Assembly: GCA_964017145.1 (NCBI GenBank)
Contig: OZ024841.1
Span: 4,340,001 to 4,404,000, forward strand
Origin: Agrocybe praecox
Taxonomy: Eukaryota > Basidiomycota > Agaricomycetes > Agaricales > Agrocybaceae
Direction: 5' to 3'
Length of the DNA stretch: 64,000 nucleotides
In this document: positions 11,201 to 24,200 of the stretch, piece by piece
Layout: each line of letters starts with the position of its first letter
How positions within the stretch are numbered: position 1 is the stretch's first letter
Notes under the pieces: generated by a model
The model's input: only the letters and a program-made list of their open reading frames with translations
The model's database searches: none
What the model was told of the DNA's origin: nothing
Program-made: the position numbers and the translations under genes

Positions 11201-11968
11201 CTACGCTCCGTACACCAACACTCGATCCTCTAGCGGCGCAAACGCCTTATTGACCCCTCCTCGTGGTGGGCCAGTAGGCGTACCGAAGACGAGCTGCGCG
11301 CGAAGCACCCAGCTCTCGGGAAGCTTCCACTCTTCGACGACGTCTTTGCTCATTTGGTAGTGCTGCAGACTGCATCCAAGCCCTTCGGTGGAGAGTGCGG
11401 TCCATGCGATGTACTGGTTCATTCCTTGGGCATGGTCATACCCTGTATGTGGTCATGGAAGACAAAGATGCAAAGACATGAATGAGATGTGCTGAAGTTG
11501 TTTGAGAGGTAGGAATGAACTTACAGTCGGGGAATTGGACGAAGAGATCTTGGAAGCCTTGGGGAAGCTTCTTGCTGGCGGTGCTATCTTCGAAGAACAT
11601 GACCTATGCATAGGTGAATGACAACGAAAATTAGCTGAATAATACGGCTTCACAAGAGATATATCACATACCGTCCCATAACTGTCATGGTACCCCTTTA
11701 TCTTCGACTCCAAAGTGGCAAACACATGTGGCGGCACGGTATCCCTGGTCTTCTTCATTGCGATATCCCATAACTTATCATGTTCCCCACCGAATAAGAC
11801 CACGGCGCGTGCGGAATTGACGTTGAAGGCGGATGGTGCGTACTTAATTGCGTGTTGCACGATGGAAACGATCCGTGCGTCGGGAATTGGAGAAGTTTTG
11901 TTAACTGCTACGACTGAGCGACGGATTTTGATCGCGTCGAGGAAGGAAGTTTTGTATGCGGATGACAT
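11201..11968 (-). CDS. Nitroreductase-like oxidoreductase (Frm2/Hbn1 type)
   Basis: Model: complement of 11201-11442, 11525-11603 and 11672-11968, giving 205 aa. Introns are 82 and 68 bp with GTAAGT and GTATGT donors, and phases agree. Residues 10-60 carry the family start (AIKIRRSVVAVNKTSPI, then YAPSAFNVNSAR), the flavin-binding arginine region of small fungal nitroreductases. The later FPDW, GMNQYIAWTALSTEGLG and QLVFGTP segments also match the family. Such proteins bind FMN and reduce nitro or quinone compounds with NAD(P)H; yeast members affect lipid signalling and stress tolerance. Full length for the family. It lies beside F3 and is not part of the duplicated unit. The substrate is unknown. 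Confidence 0.88.
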
Positions 11969-13599
11969 CGTATTGTAGCGTTTCTTTGCGGTATGTAGGT
12001 ACGATGAAGAAAGAGAAGTATTTGAACTGGAGTTGAGATTATGAAGAAGTTGATAGCGCTACTCACATCTTTTATACACGATATTGACAAGTATGTGGAG
12101 GCCAGTCGCGTCAGGTCGCGTTGTCGACAGATATTGAAAATCATCAACTCATTGCTATGCAAGGTACCGCTTATCCTTGTTTATCCCCGTTTATGCAACC
12201 CCGCGGTACCCCGGGTCGCACATAATTGATGTGCTTACTCGCATACAATTAGTCAAAGCATCGACAATGTGCTAAGCGGTCCCGGAAACTTGCCGGAAGC
12301 TGATTCGAAGCGACCCAGCCACAGGTTGACACAGGCCATATCCGGAAAATTATCCGGCATCGAGGAAGTTTATTCCCCTAGCGCGTAATATTCAAACTTT
12401 TCGAGGTCTCGTAAACGTAGTAGTGGTAAAATGCCAAGATATTAGGAGTGGACTATGCGTTATGGAACCTTATGGAACCTGCGACTGGCAAAAGGTACCG
12501 CTAAACGTTTAAACTTGTGATGGAACCGTGGTTGATAATGTTGGTGAACTTGATCATCTCCTCGAGTGGGTGTATGCTAGTTTCAACAACTGTAACTCCT
12601 CTGTTTTTTCGACTCGCACATCCGCTATTTGGTCGAGTAACATTACTTGAAGGATAAGCACACTGCCTAGATATCCGAGTGCGTACTACGTCTGCGTACC
12701 GAGGCTCGTAGGAAACCTAAATTTGGAAAGGCTGCCGTCATCCGAAATCGTCATTGTATTATATTTATCACAGGGAGTACCTATTCATAGCCACCGGAAG
12801 TAGGATTTATGCGTGCCCGTTATACCTTGGAAAAAATCCATGACATATATACCTGGCATCGCGGATAGTATACTCGGTTGTATACGTGTGTACTTCAATG
12901 ATACCTTCGAATTATGAAGATGATTGGCAATGAATTTACATCAAAGTAATTAACAACCCTTTACTGTGCGGTATCACTGTAATCTTAAAAATATTTTGTT
13001 CCCTTGCTTCCTCGATTTTAGCCGAGATATAGAACCAGCCATCTCTTGTTGTGTGTTTATTTTTTATACTACATAATCGCCTTAGCTCTAAACAATTGTC
13101 TGAATTTTCTTGGCAGATTGTATGAATGGTATCTACCTCTGCGCTACGCTAGTTGGTGTGGAATCTCACACCCAAGTTCCTATCATAAGACGCCCACACT
13201 CGCCATAGAAGGAGTCATGAAGATCTCGAGCCTTGAGGACAGGACAGAAAGGTACCCACTTTCCAACGACTTTTCAAGTGTCGAGCCTAGTAAGTCATCA
13301 GGCTAGTGGGCTGTCGTGAGTCATAATCATGCTCATTTTCGTAGTGTGATGTTGCTTGTAGTTGATTAAAGTTCACACCATCTGCTATACTAGCCGCTCA
13401 TTAAATCCCATTCTGTTTAGGACTGACTTCGACCACGGACCTGAGTAGCTACTAGAATCATGATTAAAAAAATAGAAAAGAAACAGACTATAGTACTTGG
13501 CTAGCCTTTAACCAGTGCCACAGAAGCCCGTCTCCGTCCTTGACGCAAGCTGAAGGCATTTGTTCGTTACAAAGGCAATGTTGTTGATTCCTTGTTGAT
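11969..13599. other. Gene-poor interval
   Basis: About 1.6 kb without a frame I would defend. The only long frames are short and unlike known proteins. Two direct GGTACCCCG/GGTACCG-type motifs occur near 12165-12210 and a short direct repeat (CTTATGGAAC twice) near 12460. No terminal repeats or tRNA seen. Confidence 0.5.
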
Positions 13600-13866
13600 T
13601 CCGTTAGAGTAGACCCTGCCTATCGATAAAAAGGTATGAGCTGGGCCGTTTATCATACTTTGTGTTACTCATAGCGTATGCTTGTCGGCGGACGACCCCG
13701 GGTATGGGTTAAACGTAACCGGGAATAAATTTAAATATGGGAGGGAAACACATATGTTCAAACTGGTTTATTGCGTCAAATCGCTCAAACGTTCTCACTA
13801 TAATTATAGTCGCGATGTGACTTTTCGTAGAATGATTTTCTCGTATAGCTACGGGCGCTGTACTAC

Positions 13867-15519
13867 TCAAAGTTGCGTACGACGTGCAGAGTGAAATGAA
13901 CATGGATCATTTGTTGCTAGGGATAGAGAGAAGTTCAATACTTCTGGAGAACCGGTGCCGCAAAGATATTCCTGGATTTCTCCCACTAGCTCGGATTTAT
14001 ATACGACTTTGAGACTCTTCATAGAGTCAAGGAAGCTCCAATCTTGTTCTTGCTGGCACCGCCCTATATCTGATATATCGAGAACTAGTACCGGATGGCC
14101 GATATCGACCTTGCGTGACAGAAAAAGCCTCAAATCATCAAAATATTGCAGGCGGAAACAAGGGTGAATGGTGCAGCGCAGTTGCAACTTCTTGAGAGAT
14201 GGAAATAACGAGGAGTCGAAAGGATCCAAGGCATTAAGGTATCGCAGTAATTGGTCGGGAATCATAAGGGTTTCAACGCTGGAGAAGGATAAAAGGAATG
14301 TGTGAAAGTCGGGATGCACAGTAATCAAAGAAGCCGCAAAGTCAGACATTGAGAGTGATAACGTGTTCACAGAGGTAAGAGGGCAGGTCGTAATGGCTCT
14401 CACGAGCCGCAAATGAGACGTTAGAGTTGGAGGGAAGATCTCGGCGTCGAATCGAATATAAAAGGGAGGCATTGAATAGTGGTAGTCGTGAATGAATTCG
14501 CGAGCTTGGAGTGAAAGTCCCACCGATGTTTCGTCCATAGAGATGGCCAACTGTGTTGCATCATTGAATGCGAAAAATCGTCGGACATATGTAAGGATGA
14601 TGGGGATAAATGATTCGATGTCTTCAAGACGGGCAGGGCCTCTGGGGTCTTCCGAATTTACATGCATCTCGCGGAGCGCATCTCCTGGAAATGAAAGAAG
14701 AGGAAATAAATCCAAACAGCTCTGCAGTGCTGAGCGAATATCGAGCCGGCGAAGACGGGGAAGGCTAATTTGCTTTGATTGAACAGAAAATGATGTGTGG
14801 GAGTGATTACAGGGGCCGTACTGCAGAATATGTAGTACCTCCAAATGCTGAGCTCGAGACACAATCCCGACCACTTGAGAGGGAGAAAGGTGTGCGCAGA
14901 GTGTGAGTTCACGCAATCGATGTATCCAGGATGCATCGAATGGGAAATTGAGCTCCAAGAAATTGAATGCCCTTAATTTGGGTGCACAGTTACTGAAAAG
15001 GAGACGACCTTTTTGCTCTGCGTTTACCAGCCTAAACGAAGCTCGCTGTGTCCCTATTCTGACTGACAAGTGCTCGAGGTTTATGGCGGATCGTTCCCAA
15101 AACAGGCTCCATATTCGACGATCCAGTTGGTTGTACCGGAATACAACAATGTTAAGCTCCAAAATACGGTGCCAGTTGTTAGGCAGGAGAGCATTGAAAA
15201 ACTGTCGTGTCCCTTCGTGGTTCCCGTGAACTGCGCCGTATACACGTAAGAGTGCCTCTTTGGTCCTGCTCATGATCAGAGACCCCCACTCTTCAGAACT
15301 TTTACCTATAAAGGACACATCAATCATCCCTCCCCACAGTGATGACGACTCCAGGATCAAGTGTCTCCACCCGACACAGACATGCGAGGATTTTCTTATC
15401 GTTACGAGGGGATGTTCAGGTTTTTTTTGACGGAAATCTAGCCGTGCAGACGCTATAAGATTGAATATATTCCATAAAATATCGTCCCCGACGTTTGAGA
15501 TTGGTGAGGCGGAAGGCAT
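13867..15519 (-). CDS. F-box-like protein, 550 aa, copy F4
   Basis: Uninterrupted 550-aa frame. The F-box lies at residues 8-60 (GDDILWNIFNLIASARL, KSSHVCVGWRHLILESSS). The leucine-rich remainder is alignable along its length with F1, F5, F6 and F7. It starts at the conserved gcttacATGCC context. It lies head-to-head with the intact SET gene (next start at 18244), the same arrangement as F7 with SET fragment D, but inverted. F4 carries the uninterrupted version of the site that the transposon entered in F2. An adaptor role in a Skp1-Cullin-F-box ligase is assumed from the family. Confidence 0.86.
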   Translation of the reverse strand: MPSASPISNVGDDILWNIFNLIASARLDFRQKKPEHPLVTIRKSSHVCVGWRHLILESSSLWGGMIDVSFIGKSSEEWGSLIMSRTKEALLRVYGAVHGNHEGTRQFFNALLPNNWHRILELNIVVFRYNQLDRRIWSLFWERSAINLEHLSVRIGTQRASFRLVNAEQKGRLLFSNCAPKLRAFNFLELNFPFDASWIHRLRELTLCAHLSPSQVVGIVSRAQHLEVLHILQYGPCNHSHTSFSVQSKQISLPRLRRLDIRSALQSCLDLFPLLSFPGDALREMHVNSEDPRGPARLEDIESFIPIILTYVRRFFAFNDATQLAISMDETSVGLSLQAREFIHDYHYSMPPFYIRFDAEIFPPTLTSHLRLVRAITTCPLTSVNTLSLSMSDFAASLITVHPDFHTFLLSFSSVETLMIPDQLLRYLNALDPFDSSLFPSLKKLQLRCTIHPCFRLQYFDDLRLFLSRKVDIGHPVLVLDISDIGRCQQEQDWSFLDSMKSLKVVYKSELVGEIQEYLCGTGSPEVLNFSLSLATNDPCSFHSARRTQL

Positions 15520-15700
15520 GTAAGCACGGATTATTGTTCAATTCAACGTCAGTGTACCGTACCGGTACGATGCCCCTCGGCGGGGTTTAAATCCATGAGG
15601 GATCGGGGATGCCAAGCAAGGTATGCCCGAAAGTATATTCCAATTTCGCGCCAGTATTACATAGAAAGTAGAAGACCTGTGTAATTTGATATCTTCCATC
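15520..15700 (-). promoter_or_regulatory. Conserved F-box upstream block with GTAC palindrome
   Basis: Immediately upstream of F4. Blocks of the same order precede all cluster copies: the start context CCGTGCTTACATG, a TTCAACGTTAGT-like segment, a variable GTACC-rich palindrome (here around 15553-15570, core CGTACCGGTACG), a CCCCGCCGAGG-like segment and a GGGATGCCAA segment. The palindrome is preserved in F2 (8521-8542), altered in F1 (1721-1740) and F7 (about 45877-45892), and shortened in F5 and F6. It may be a core promoter or only shared ancestry; no factor is assigned. Confidence 0.45.
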
Positions 15701-18243
15701 AGGTAAACAGAAATCGCATCAAAAAGTGTACATATCTAATATGACTCGCTCTTGTGGACGTTATATATATTTCCTACAGTATCATGCACAGTGTATAATA
15801 TCGATCGTATTATCATGAGACCAACTTGTCAAGTAATATTATTATGAAATAACACTGTCATGTAACATCCGGACTGCCCCAGAGCCGACCGCCTGCGCTC
15901 GACTGAGAGGTCCGCCTCATCATATCATCCATACATCCTATATATGCCATGTTTCGCGTTTTTAAGTGCTGCATAATTATGACCCTACCATTGAGTCCTC
16001 GTCCTCTTGTTCCGACTATCTGGGCCTCCTGAAGTTCTGCTCATTTTAAGCGCTCGAATTTCTCAAAGAGGAAATAGCGAGCTGTCAGCGCAACTTCGCT
16101 ATCCTCACGCAGAGTCCTTAGTAGTATGCTCCCTCAAGTACATTCGTATGGACACGGCGGGTATTTATTTCACAACGTGTCGAGTCAGAAACTAAGAAGA
16201 GCAAGATGGATCATGAGTATGATTTAGAGCATAGGTTGATTGGCATACGGCGGGGCAAGTAGACTGATCTCGGTGTTGCTGTTTTTGAAACCTATGAAAG
16301 TGGGCCGTGTCAGCGGTGAAAATTTCACGTTAGGAGTAGATGAGTAAATCTATAAGTAGCGCAGTATACAGGATCTTGTGCCGAGTTACTGATAACAGTG
16401 GAATCGATAAAATCCAGGAAAATCTATGTTCCCGTAGGTCTAGAGCCAATAGAAATTGATGCATTGCACCGTAAATTGGATTGGAAAGCAAGCGTTCCGT
16501 ACGTCGGTAGTTACTCTTAGGAAAATGGACGGTTTGAATCCTCCAGCTTTTTCCCTCCACCAACGAAGAAATTCTACTTCATTGTCCAGCAAGAGTCCGG
16601 CTCTCTCCAGCCCTCGGGACAGTCGTTGGTAAGGCATATGATCCAGGCTAACCCATAGTTTCGCTTTGGATATTGCTACACCTGGCTAATAACAGCAAGT
16701 CTGGGCGAGAAGCCAATGCTGAGTACCTGGACGGTATACCGTCGTGGAAGCAAGTAAAGTTGTCAAAGTTGTAAGTATCCTGCGAGGATAGGTGGTTACA
16801 TGCGATCTAAATTGCCATTTACGTGGAATGGATGGTCTTTTGAGCCCGTCGACACAGGTCTATCGGGTGAAGCTGGCGCATACATATACTAAATGCATTC
16901 CCGAGAACAAGACACGACCACAAGAAAAGAACCGCACAAAAAGAGTGTTTGACCATAATGCCTGAACGAAATGAGTGAGAAATCAACGCAAAAAGTACTC
17001 TTCACGAAGAACAGATTATGTCGATTTAGAAGTGTGCAAGAGGGAAATATTGATTTGGTTCACCAACAGCAACATAGTCTTCCTGAACGCAATCGTGACG
17101 AGCGAACATGAGTGAGTCACAGCCAGAAAGGACGATCCAATTCCCAGGATGCCGTTTCATCTTGAACTAGGAGAGAGAGAGAGAACGTCGTTGAGACGGG
17201 CGAGATAAAGCTTGTGCGTACAGAAAACAACGGAGAAATAGAAAGAGCATCCAGTAAAAAACGAAAAATAAACACCATGGCCGAATGCCGAATTGTCCCA
17301 AACATCGGTTCGGCAAGCGTAAATACCCGACTCTGAGATCACGTAATTCCACTGACCTGCTGCCGAAATCTAATTACACGTATTTACCAACGCCCTTTTC
17401 ACCCAAACATCGCCTAAACATCATACAAACACGGCGTAAACATAGTGTCTGTTGGGGTACGGAGTCAGAGTAAGAAGGAGTAAGTAAGCAAGCAAGCAAA
17501 CCTTGCAAGCAGGGCCCCTTGCTCTTTGTTTAATTTCATTTTCCCCTCTACCCTCCGAATTTCTTTGTCCTTTCCTTTCGTCGGCTTCTCCCTCCATTCC
17601 TCTCCTCCTCCTCCTCCTCCTCCGCCACCACCACCACCATCACCACCAACGACAACTACGACCTCGTCTTCTACAAACTGAGACACTGACGTATCCCAGC
17701 CGACAATACATACAACTCAAACTCGTTCGACATTACATTTTGGAGACAAAATCCTTTCAAATTTGATTACAATCGTTCGTACATACATCAACTCACAACC
17801 TCCCCTCCAACCTCCAACCGACGACAAAGCCATCGTCGTCCATGTCCTAGCCCTCTTCTCTTTCGCGAATCGATAATAGCACTACTACCAACACCCTCGA
17901 CACCGACACCGACACTGGCTCCAAAGACCCACAAACACAGGGAATTGTGAAAGCCAAGCAAGGGAATTTTATCGCACCATACGGGGTTTTTTACGTACGA
18001 AGGGGAGATTTTTGACAAGGAAGGGGTTATAAGAAAGGTCAAAAGGAAGTTGAGAAGGGTGAAAGTGAAAGAAGGAGATATCGACGCGGATAGAGCAAGA
18101 AACGAAGGAACGAAGACGAAGACAAAGAAGACTTGCTGACACCGACACTGACACTGACATAATCGATAATTCTCAATAACACGCCAGCGGGGGGGACTGG
18201 CCGACAGACACATAATACAACACAACATACATAACACGCATAC
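15701..18243. other. Divergent spacer between F4 and the SET gene
   Basis: No gene. From 15740 to about 16600 it shows homology with the spacer upstream of F7 (45460-45900, inverted) and partly with the F1 flank. From about 17270 to 18243 it matches 44790-43850 inverted and probably holds the promoter and 5' UTR of the SET gene, with CTC/CAC microsatellites at 17600-17660. The middle (16600-17270) contains nothing I recognise. Confidence 0.55.
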
Positions 18244-21200
18244 ATGAACATCGATGCGAGAGAAGCTGCGCTGGGGTTGTTGTCCATGGGACTTGCGCCT
18301 GGGCAAGGCCAAGGGCAGCACGAGAGCGGCAACGGGGGCGATGTGGGGGTGCATCCGATGCAGATGCACCTGCAGAAGAACGGGTTTGGGAGACGCAGGG
18401 TCGGGCATGGGAACTTGGGCCTTGGCGTGGGCATGGGGGCTGGGGTGAACGGTGATGGCGATGAGGATGTTGATATGGATATGGGCGAGGGTATCATGGG
18501 GAAGAGTAAAGCGAGCCATATCGACGGCGCGGGGCGGGGGTTCGGGAATGGGAACGGGATTGGAGGACATGGCGCCCGCGGGGGCAGCACGAGCAGCACG
18601 ACTTCGTCCTCTAGCTCGTCTTCCAACACCGCAAGTACCACGAATGGAAATGGGAACAACAGCATCTTTGCTGTCGGGCCGCCTGGGACCAACAGTACGA
18701 GTACAAGCACGAGTGTGCTCGGGAACGCCAATGCCAATGGAGGAAGCACGAGCAGACCGCGCACGGCAACACCGGGTTCGGCGACATCATCTGCTACGTT
18801 AAATTCGATATTGACGACGACTGTTTCGTCCCTGCCGGGTATCGCTCCCAATGCCAATCTCACACCTCGAACGAGTCCGCTTCCCACCTCGGCTTCATCA
18901 TCATCATCAACGACTGCCAATCTTCCTCCATCAACACTGCCCATTTCCATAGCGCCCACTTTGCCTTTAGCAGCAGCAGCAGCAGCAGCATCAAGATCAA
19001 CACCAGCGCCTCCATCACCCGTCGTTCCCATGAAACGGAAATTCGCTATCGCAGCGCTAGATGATGGGGTTCTGGACAGCGCCTCCTCCGATATGGCGGA
19101 GAGGAGGAAGCAGCGCGAGCGGGAAGCGCAGAAGGAGCGGGATCTGGAAGCGAGGAGGAGGGAGAGGGAAAGGCAGAAGGAAGAGGCGGCGGCTTATAGG
19201 GAGCTGTTCACGAGGCCGTCGAGTTTTGCGTCTCCTGCTGCGAGGGAGGGGCATGGGAATGGGCATGGGCATGGGCAGGTGCAACATCAACATCATCAAC
19301 ATCAACAGCAGCAGCACCTACAAGGACAGCTGCAGAGTCGACATGCGACGCCTACGATGCCGACGACGACGCTGCCAGGCGGAAAACTCAAGGTATGATC
19401 AGAACTTTTCGGATTTGAAATATTGGGTATTAATTGGTTTTTATACAAGCAGCAGAATGGACATGGAACAATTGATACTTTTAATTCGAATTCGTACAAC
19501 ATTGGCAGTAATCACAACATTATCGGGGCAGGGACGACCTTTGGGCATGATGAGAATAAGATACTGAGTTCGAGCTCGAAAACGGCATCGAACAACCACC
19601 CCTTATCATCATCATCATCAACGTCCAACACCACCACCCCGATCATCCCCTCCTCAAACACCTCTCACTCTCACTCTCCCAACAACCCTCACACAACCCA
19701 AACAGACATATCCACCGAACCCATCGACTGCATCTGCGGCTCCTCCTACGACGACGGCTACTCCATCGCATGCGATCGCTGCGGGCGGTGGTGCCACTAT
19801 GTGTGCTTTGGCATCCGACCGGGGAGTACGGTACCGGAGGACTTGGATTTTTCGTGTTGGGTGTGTTTACCGCGCAACGAGGAGTTTAGGGAACGTGCGC
19901 GGGCGGTGCAGGTTGGGGCGAGAATGGCGAGGGAGGGCGGGAAGGGCGGGTTGGGTTTTGGGCCTGGAGGGATGGGGATGGGGATGGGTGGTCCTGGTGT
20001 TGGTGTTGGTGCTGCTACTGGAGGAGGAGAGGGAGGATACGGACTAGATTTCCTTGGTGCCGTTAGTGATGATGCGAGGGATGCTGGAGGTGGTGGTGGT
20101 GTCAATTCAGGTGGGAAGAGAGGAAGGAGGCAATACAGTCCTGGAAATGAGCGAAAGAGGCGGACGAGCACGGTCGCTACGGACAGTCATCCTTTGGGCG
20201 CAAGTTTATCTGCGTCTACATCCTCAGCTGGCAGTGGAAAGAGGAAGAGAAGGGGGTCGGTCGCTCAGCATAATCAACATCAACAGCAGCAGCAGCAGCA
20301 GCATCAGGTACCGCTTTCGCCGCTGGCCCCACCGCCTCTACCTATTAATGCGACGACCTCGATGAGCCCTCGAGTTAGGATGGGTATCCTAGGCGCTAAT
20401 GGAACAATAAGCGCCAATAGCACAGCCACACATGCCAGCGATGATCAGCAGCAGCAGCAACAACAATTTGTAGAGTTGGATAATAACGAGAAGCCATGGA
20501 TGGAGACGTATGTCCAGATATCGGAGGATGTTATCCCAAGCGATGAGACGAGGATGAAGTTGAGGAGACAGGCGCAGAACTGGAGGGGCATTACTGCTCT
20601 TCTTCCTTCGGATCCAAGCACATCATCATCAACATCAACATCATCTAACCCAACGAACGCCCAGCAGCAACAGCAGCACCCAATAACAATCAAACAAATC
20701 CCACCACACGCAGCGTACAACCCTCTCCTCGCACACCACATCAACCCGTCCGTGCTTCCGCCGACGTACAGTGTCCACACCACATCACCCATCGCACAAC
20801 ACAACCTCATCACGCCCTTTATGTCCTCCATCACCCCGTCTGCCAAGTACATCCTCGATCCGCTCAATGCGTACGCGCACCTCGGGATGCCGAAGCCGTA
20901 TGTCCATCTGGTAGGGCGTCCGCTGGACGTGGCGCTCGATGCCCGGGGGGTCGGGAACGAGGGCAGATTTGTGAGGAGCGGGTGTAGGCCGAATGCGGTG
21001 CTGAGACCGGTGTTGTGTAAGGGGAAGGGAAAAGGGAGGAAGGTGGTGCCGAAGGGGAAGGTGGGAAGGGAAGGGGATTTGGATGGGAAGGAGGTCAAGG
21101 AGGAGAAGCCGGTTGTGGAGGAGGACGAGGAGGACGAGCGGATGTTGTCGTTTGGAGTGTTTGCGTTGAGGGATTTGAAGGCGAATGAGGAGGTTGTGCT

Positions 21201-24200
21201 TGGATGGGAGTGGGACGATGGGAATGCGGTCCATTGCTTGCCAGCCCTGTTGAGTACGCCGGAGATGTTTCCGTGAGTTTTTGTTTTTTACTTCTTTTTA
21301 CTCCTCTTGAACTTTTTTGTCGACGTCTTTTATTTATTCTTTATTTATTCTATTGTTATTACGTTTGGTTTACCGACATTCTAGTCCTTCTCGACCTCCT
21401 TCGCGTCCATCACCATCAATATCAACTTCAAATTCGAACTCGTATTTCAACCCTAACCCGCCTCATCAAAACCATCATCAACACCCCCATCATCACACAA
21501 ACGGAAATGGCACCCAAACATATCCATACCCAACTCCAACAACACCATTCGCGCCTTCCGCCACTGACCCGCTCTTTCGAACCACCACGACACACGACCA
21601 TCATCCGTTATTCATGACCATGGACTCGCCTACGCCTACGCCCCCCATGCGCCCGAAACGCACTGAAACGAAACTGACAAACAGCCCGCGCGAACTCCAA
21701 CAGCTCCGCAATCAGATGAATAACATCCTGCACGCGCTCTCGTCCATATTCACGACGTGTGCGTGTGGTGCACGGGCGAGGAATTGCGCGTTGACGCAGA
21801 TGGCTGCGTTTGTTGATCGGCTGGAAGGTGTAGCTGGGAATGGCAAGGGTGTTGGGGTTGGGCACAGGCAGGGGCAGGAGATGGTCACTGTGGATATGGG
21901 ACCACTGATCGGTGCGAAGCGGGGGTTTAGGGCAAAGGAGAGGGTTGGTGGCAGTGGAGGGATTGGGGGGATGGTGATTGATCGAGAGGAGGATGAGGAT
22001 GAGGATGGGGTGGATCGCAATGTTAGGCAGACGAGGTCAAAGACGAGGAAGAGTAATGGGCATGGTCATGCGAGCGGTAGCACCCAGAGAGGCCCACAGC
22101 CGGGGATATTCGCTCATGGGCCCGAGTCGCCGTCTCCTTTGCCTGAGCAAGGAGCAGCAGCGATGCATATCCTTGGGTATGGGCGGAATAAGAGGAAGGA
22201 TAAAGGGAAACAGAGAGCTGTTGTTTTGGAGGATGATCAGATGGGTATGTCTTTTTTACGTTTCTTTCAAATTCTGGCGGCGCTCGTTTCGTTTCGTCTC
22301 GTTTTTACTTTTTTTTTTCTTCTCCTTCATCCTCTTCTGATCCCTTTCGCACTTTTTAATAATAAAAACCAAAGGAAAAAAACTGATGATTTTCTAATCC
22401 CAGCTCTTCGGTCATCAACCAACATCAACTCCAACTCCAACGTACTAAAATCATCTTCATCTTTACCTTCATCCCAAAACACATCCCTTTTATCCCCTCC
22501 GACAGCACGACGTACGACGCGAAGCACGGCCCGCATCAACCCCGAGCCGAGACCGCCTGATCTTGATCCTGATCCCGATCCCGACTTGCCTCCGCTGGCG
22601 CCTCATCATCATCATCTCCTTCCTTCTGCACATCCTCAGACGCAGGACGAAGATGCGGGCATCAGTATAGAGATCGAAGTTGACCACGACACCGACAATG
22701 ACCACGACCACGGCCATGAGGATGTCAAAGACAAAAAATTTCGTGACTTTATGTATCGCTCTTTGCATATCCATAGGAATGGGCTGCGGTTGGATGTGCG
22801 CCGGTCTGGATCTGCATCCCCGACGACGACGTTTAAGCATGTGATGGATATGGATGAGGAGAGGATGCCGTCGAAGGTGAAGATGCGGAAGCGGTGGGGG
22901 CTTGGGCATGGGCACGGGCATGGGCTTGGGCAGGTGGAGGGGCTTGGGCTTGGATTAGTAGGGGGTGCTGCTGCTGGTGAAGGTGAAGGTGCTGGACATG
23001 GACATGCTGCTCCTGCACGCGTCGGGCTGGGTATTCGGTTCGAGGAAGGTCTTGGTCCTGCTGCTCTGGGTGAGTTTTTTTTTTCTTTCAAAAAATCGTT
23101 TTTTGTTTTCTCATGTACTATTCTATCCATGTAGGTTCCTCAGCATCAATGTCTGCGGCACCAGCCACGACAGCACCGACACCGACGAGCGGAGAAGTAG
23201 CCTCGCCTGCTGTTGCTGCTGCTGCTCGTGGTCTTGAAATCAACGTATCACTGGCGCCGGCACCGGCACCTTTGGCGGTTGGCCTCGAACCTGCAGAAGG
23301 GACATCGCATTCGCATTCGCATCCTCCAGAACAAGAACAAGAACGAGTCGTCCAAACGGTGGTGCCAGCACCGGCACCAGCTCCGACGACGACGACGACG
23401 AGCGAAACAATATCATCGCCCAAAACTCTCACGAGGACGAGGATGAGGACAACCTCACCAGTACCAGTACCGGCGCCGACATCATCAGCATCAGCGAGCA
23501 CGAGGACCGCGGCATCATTGTCACCGACTATATCAACGTCAGCAACAGCACTAACGTCATCGCCTGTGCTGCCAGCAGTCATACCAGTACCGGCACCGTC
23601 ATCGTCGACGACAACGCCAACCATTCCAAGAACGACACCAACAGCCGTACCAACTTCAAGAACGACTGCCTCTCCTCTCGTAGGATTCGAGAACCTCTCG
23701 ATACTCTCGCCCGCGTTGGGTCTGGAAACGAATCCGAAGGAAGAAGGCGAGGCTGAGGATGGTGCGGGGATGCTCATGGACGTGAAACCGCTCATGGATG
23801 TGGATATGGACGTGGACGTGAGACACGGAGATGCTGAGGAGGCACGAGCAGAGGAGGCGGTGCGCAGAGCGCCAACGAGAAGTCGAACGAAAAGCCCTGC
23901 ACCACAGTCCTTATCAGCAGGATGGAGCCCTCTCAAGAGGCTCAGTCTCGTCGCTGCTTCTGCTTCTCCTCTTCCATTGCCATTGCCCTCGATGGTTCCG
24001 ATGACGCTCGCCTCGACTTCTACGGCGGGTGCTGATAACGATGATGGACCTCAGGTTCAGATCCAGTCTCCGCCTGTGTCTGGATCGGCGCCTGAGCACA
24101 AGGACGACGATGTTGAGAAGATCGAAGATGAAGATGAAGAGGCGGAGCGTAAGCATAAGGAAGAGCATCAGGACGATATTGAGATCGAAGAGGCGGAGGC

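Larger units (their letters stand above)
13600..22370. repeat. Left arm of a large inverted duplication
   Basis: This stretch (F4 3' flank, F4, the divergent spacer and the 5' part of the SET gene through intron 3) recurs in inverse orientation at about 40305-47890. Order and orientation of every landmark are mirrored: F-box gene, upstream block, SET-gene 5' UTR, exon 1, PHD exon, exon 3. The arms differ by indels and point changes, so the event is not recent. Boundaries are by eye and good to perhaps 100 bases. Confidence 0.75.

Noticed and set aside
12165..12240. GGTACC-rich segment resembling the F-box promoter palindrome
   Set aside because: No other part of the upstream block is present and no F-box gene follows.
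17788..19317. Long minus-strand frames opposite SET exon 1 (260 and 330 codons)
   Set aside because: Antisense of repetitive Ser/Gly/Thr codons; the plus strand joins in phase with the PHD exon and the composition of the minus frames is unlike a protein.
23118..23936. 272-codon minus frame
   Set aside because: Antisense to the Ala/Pro/Thr-rich exon 5; Val/Gly/Ala-rich shadow.
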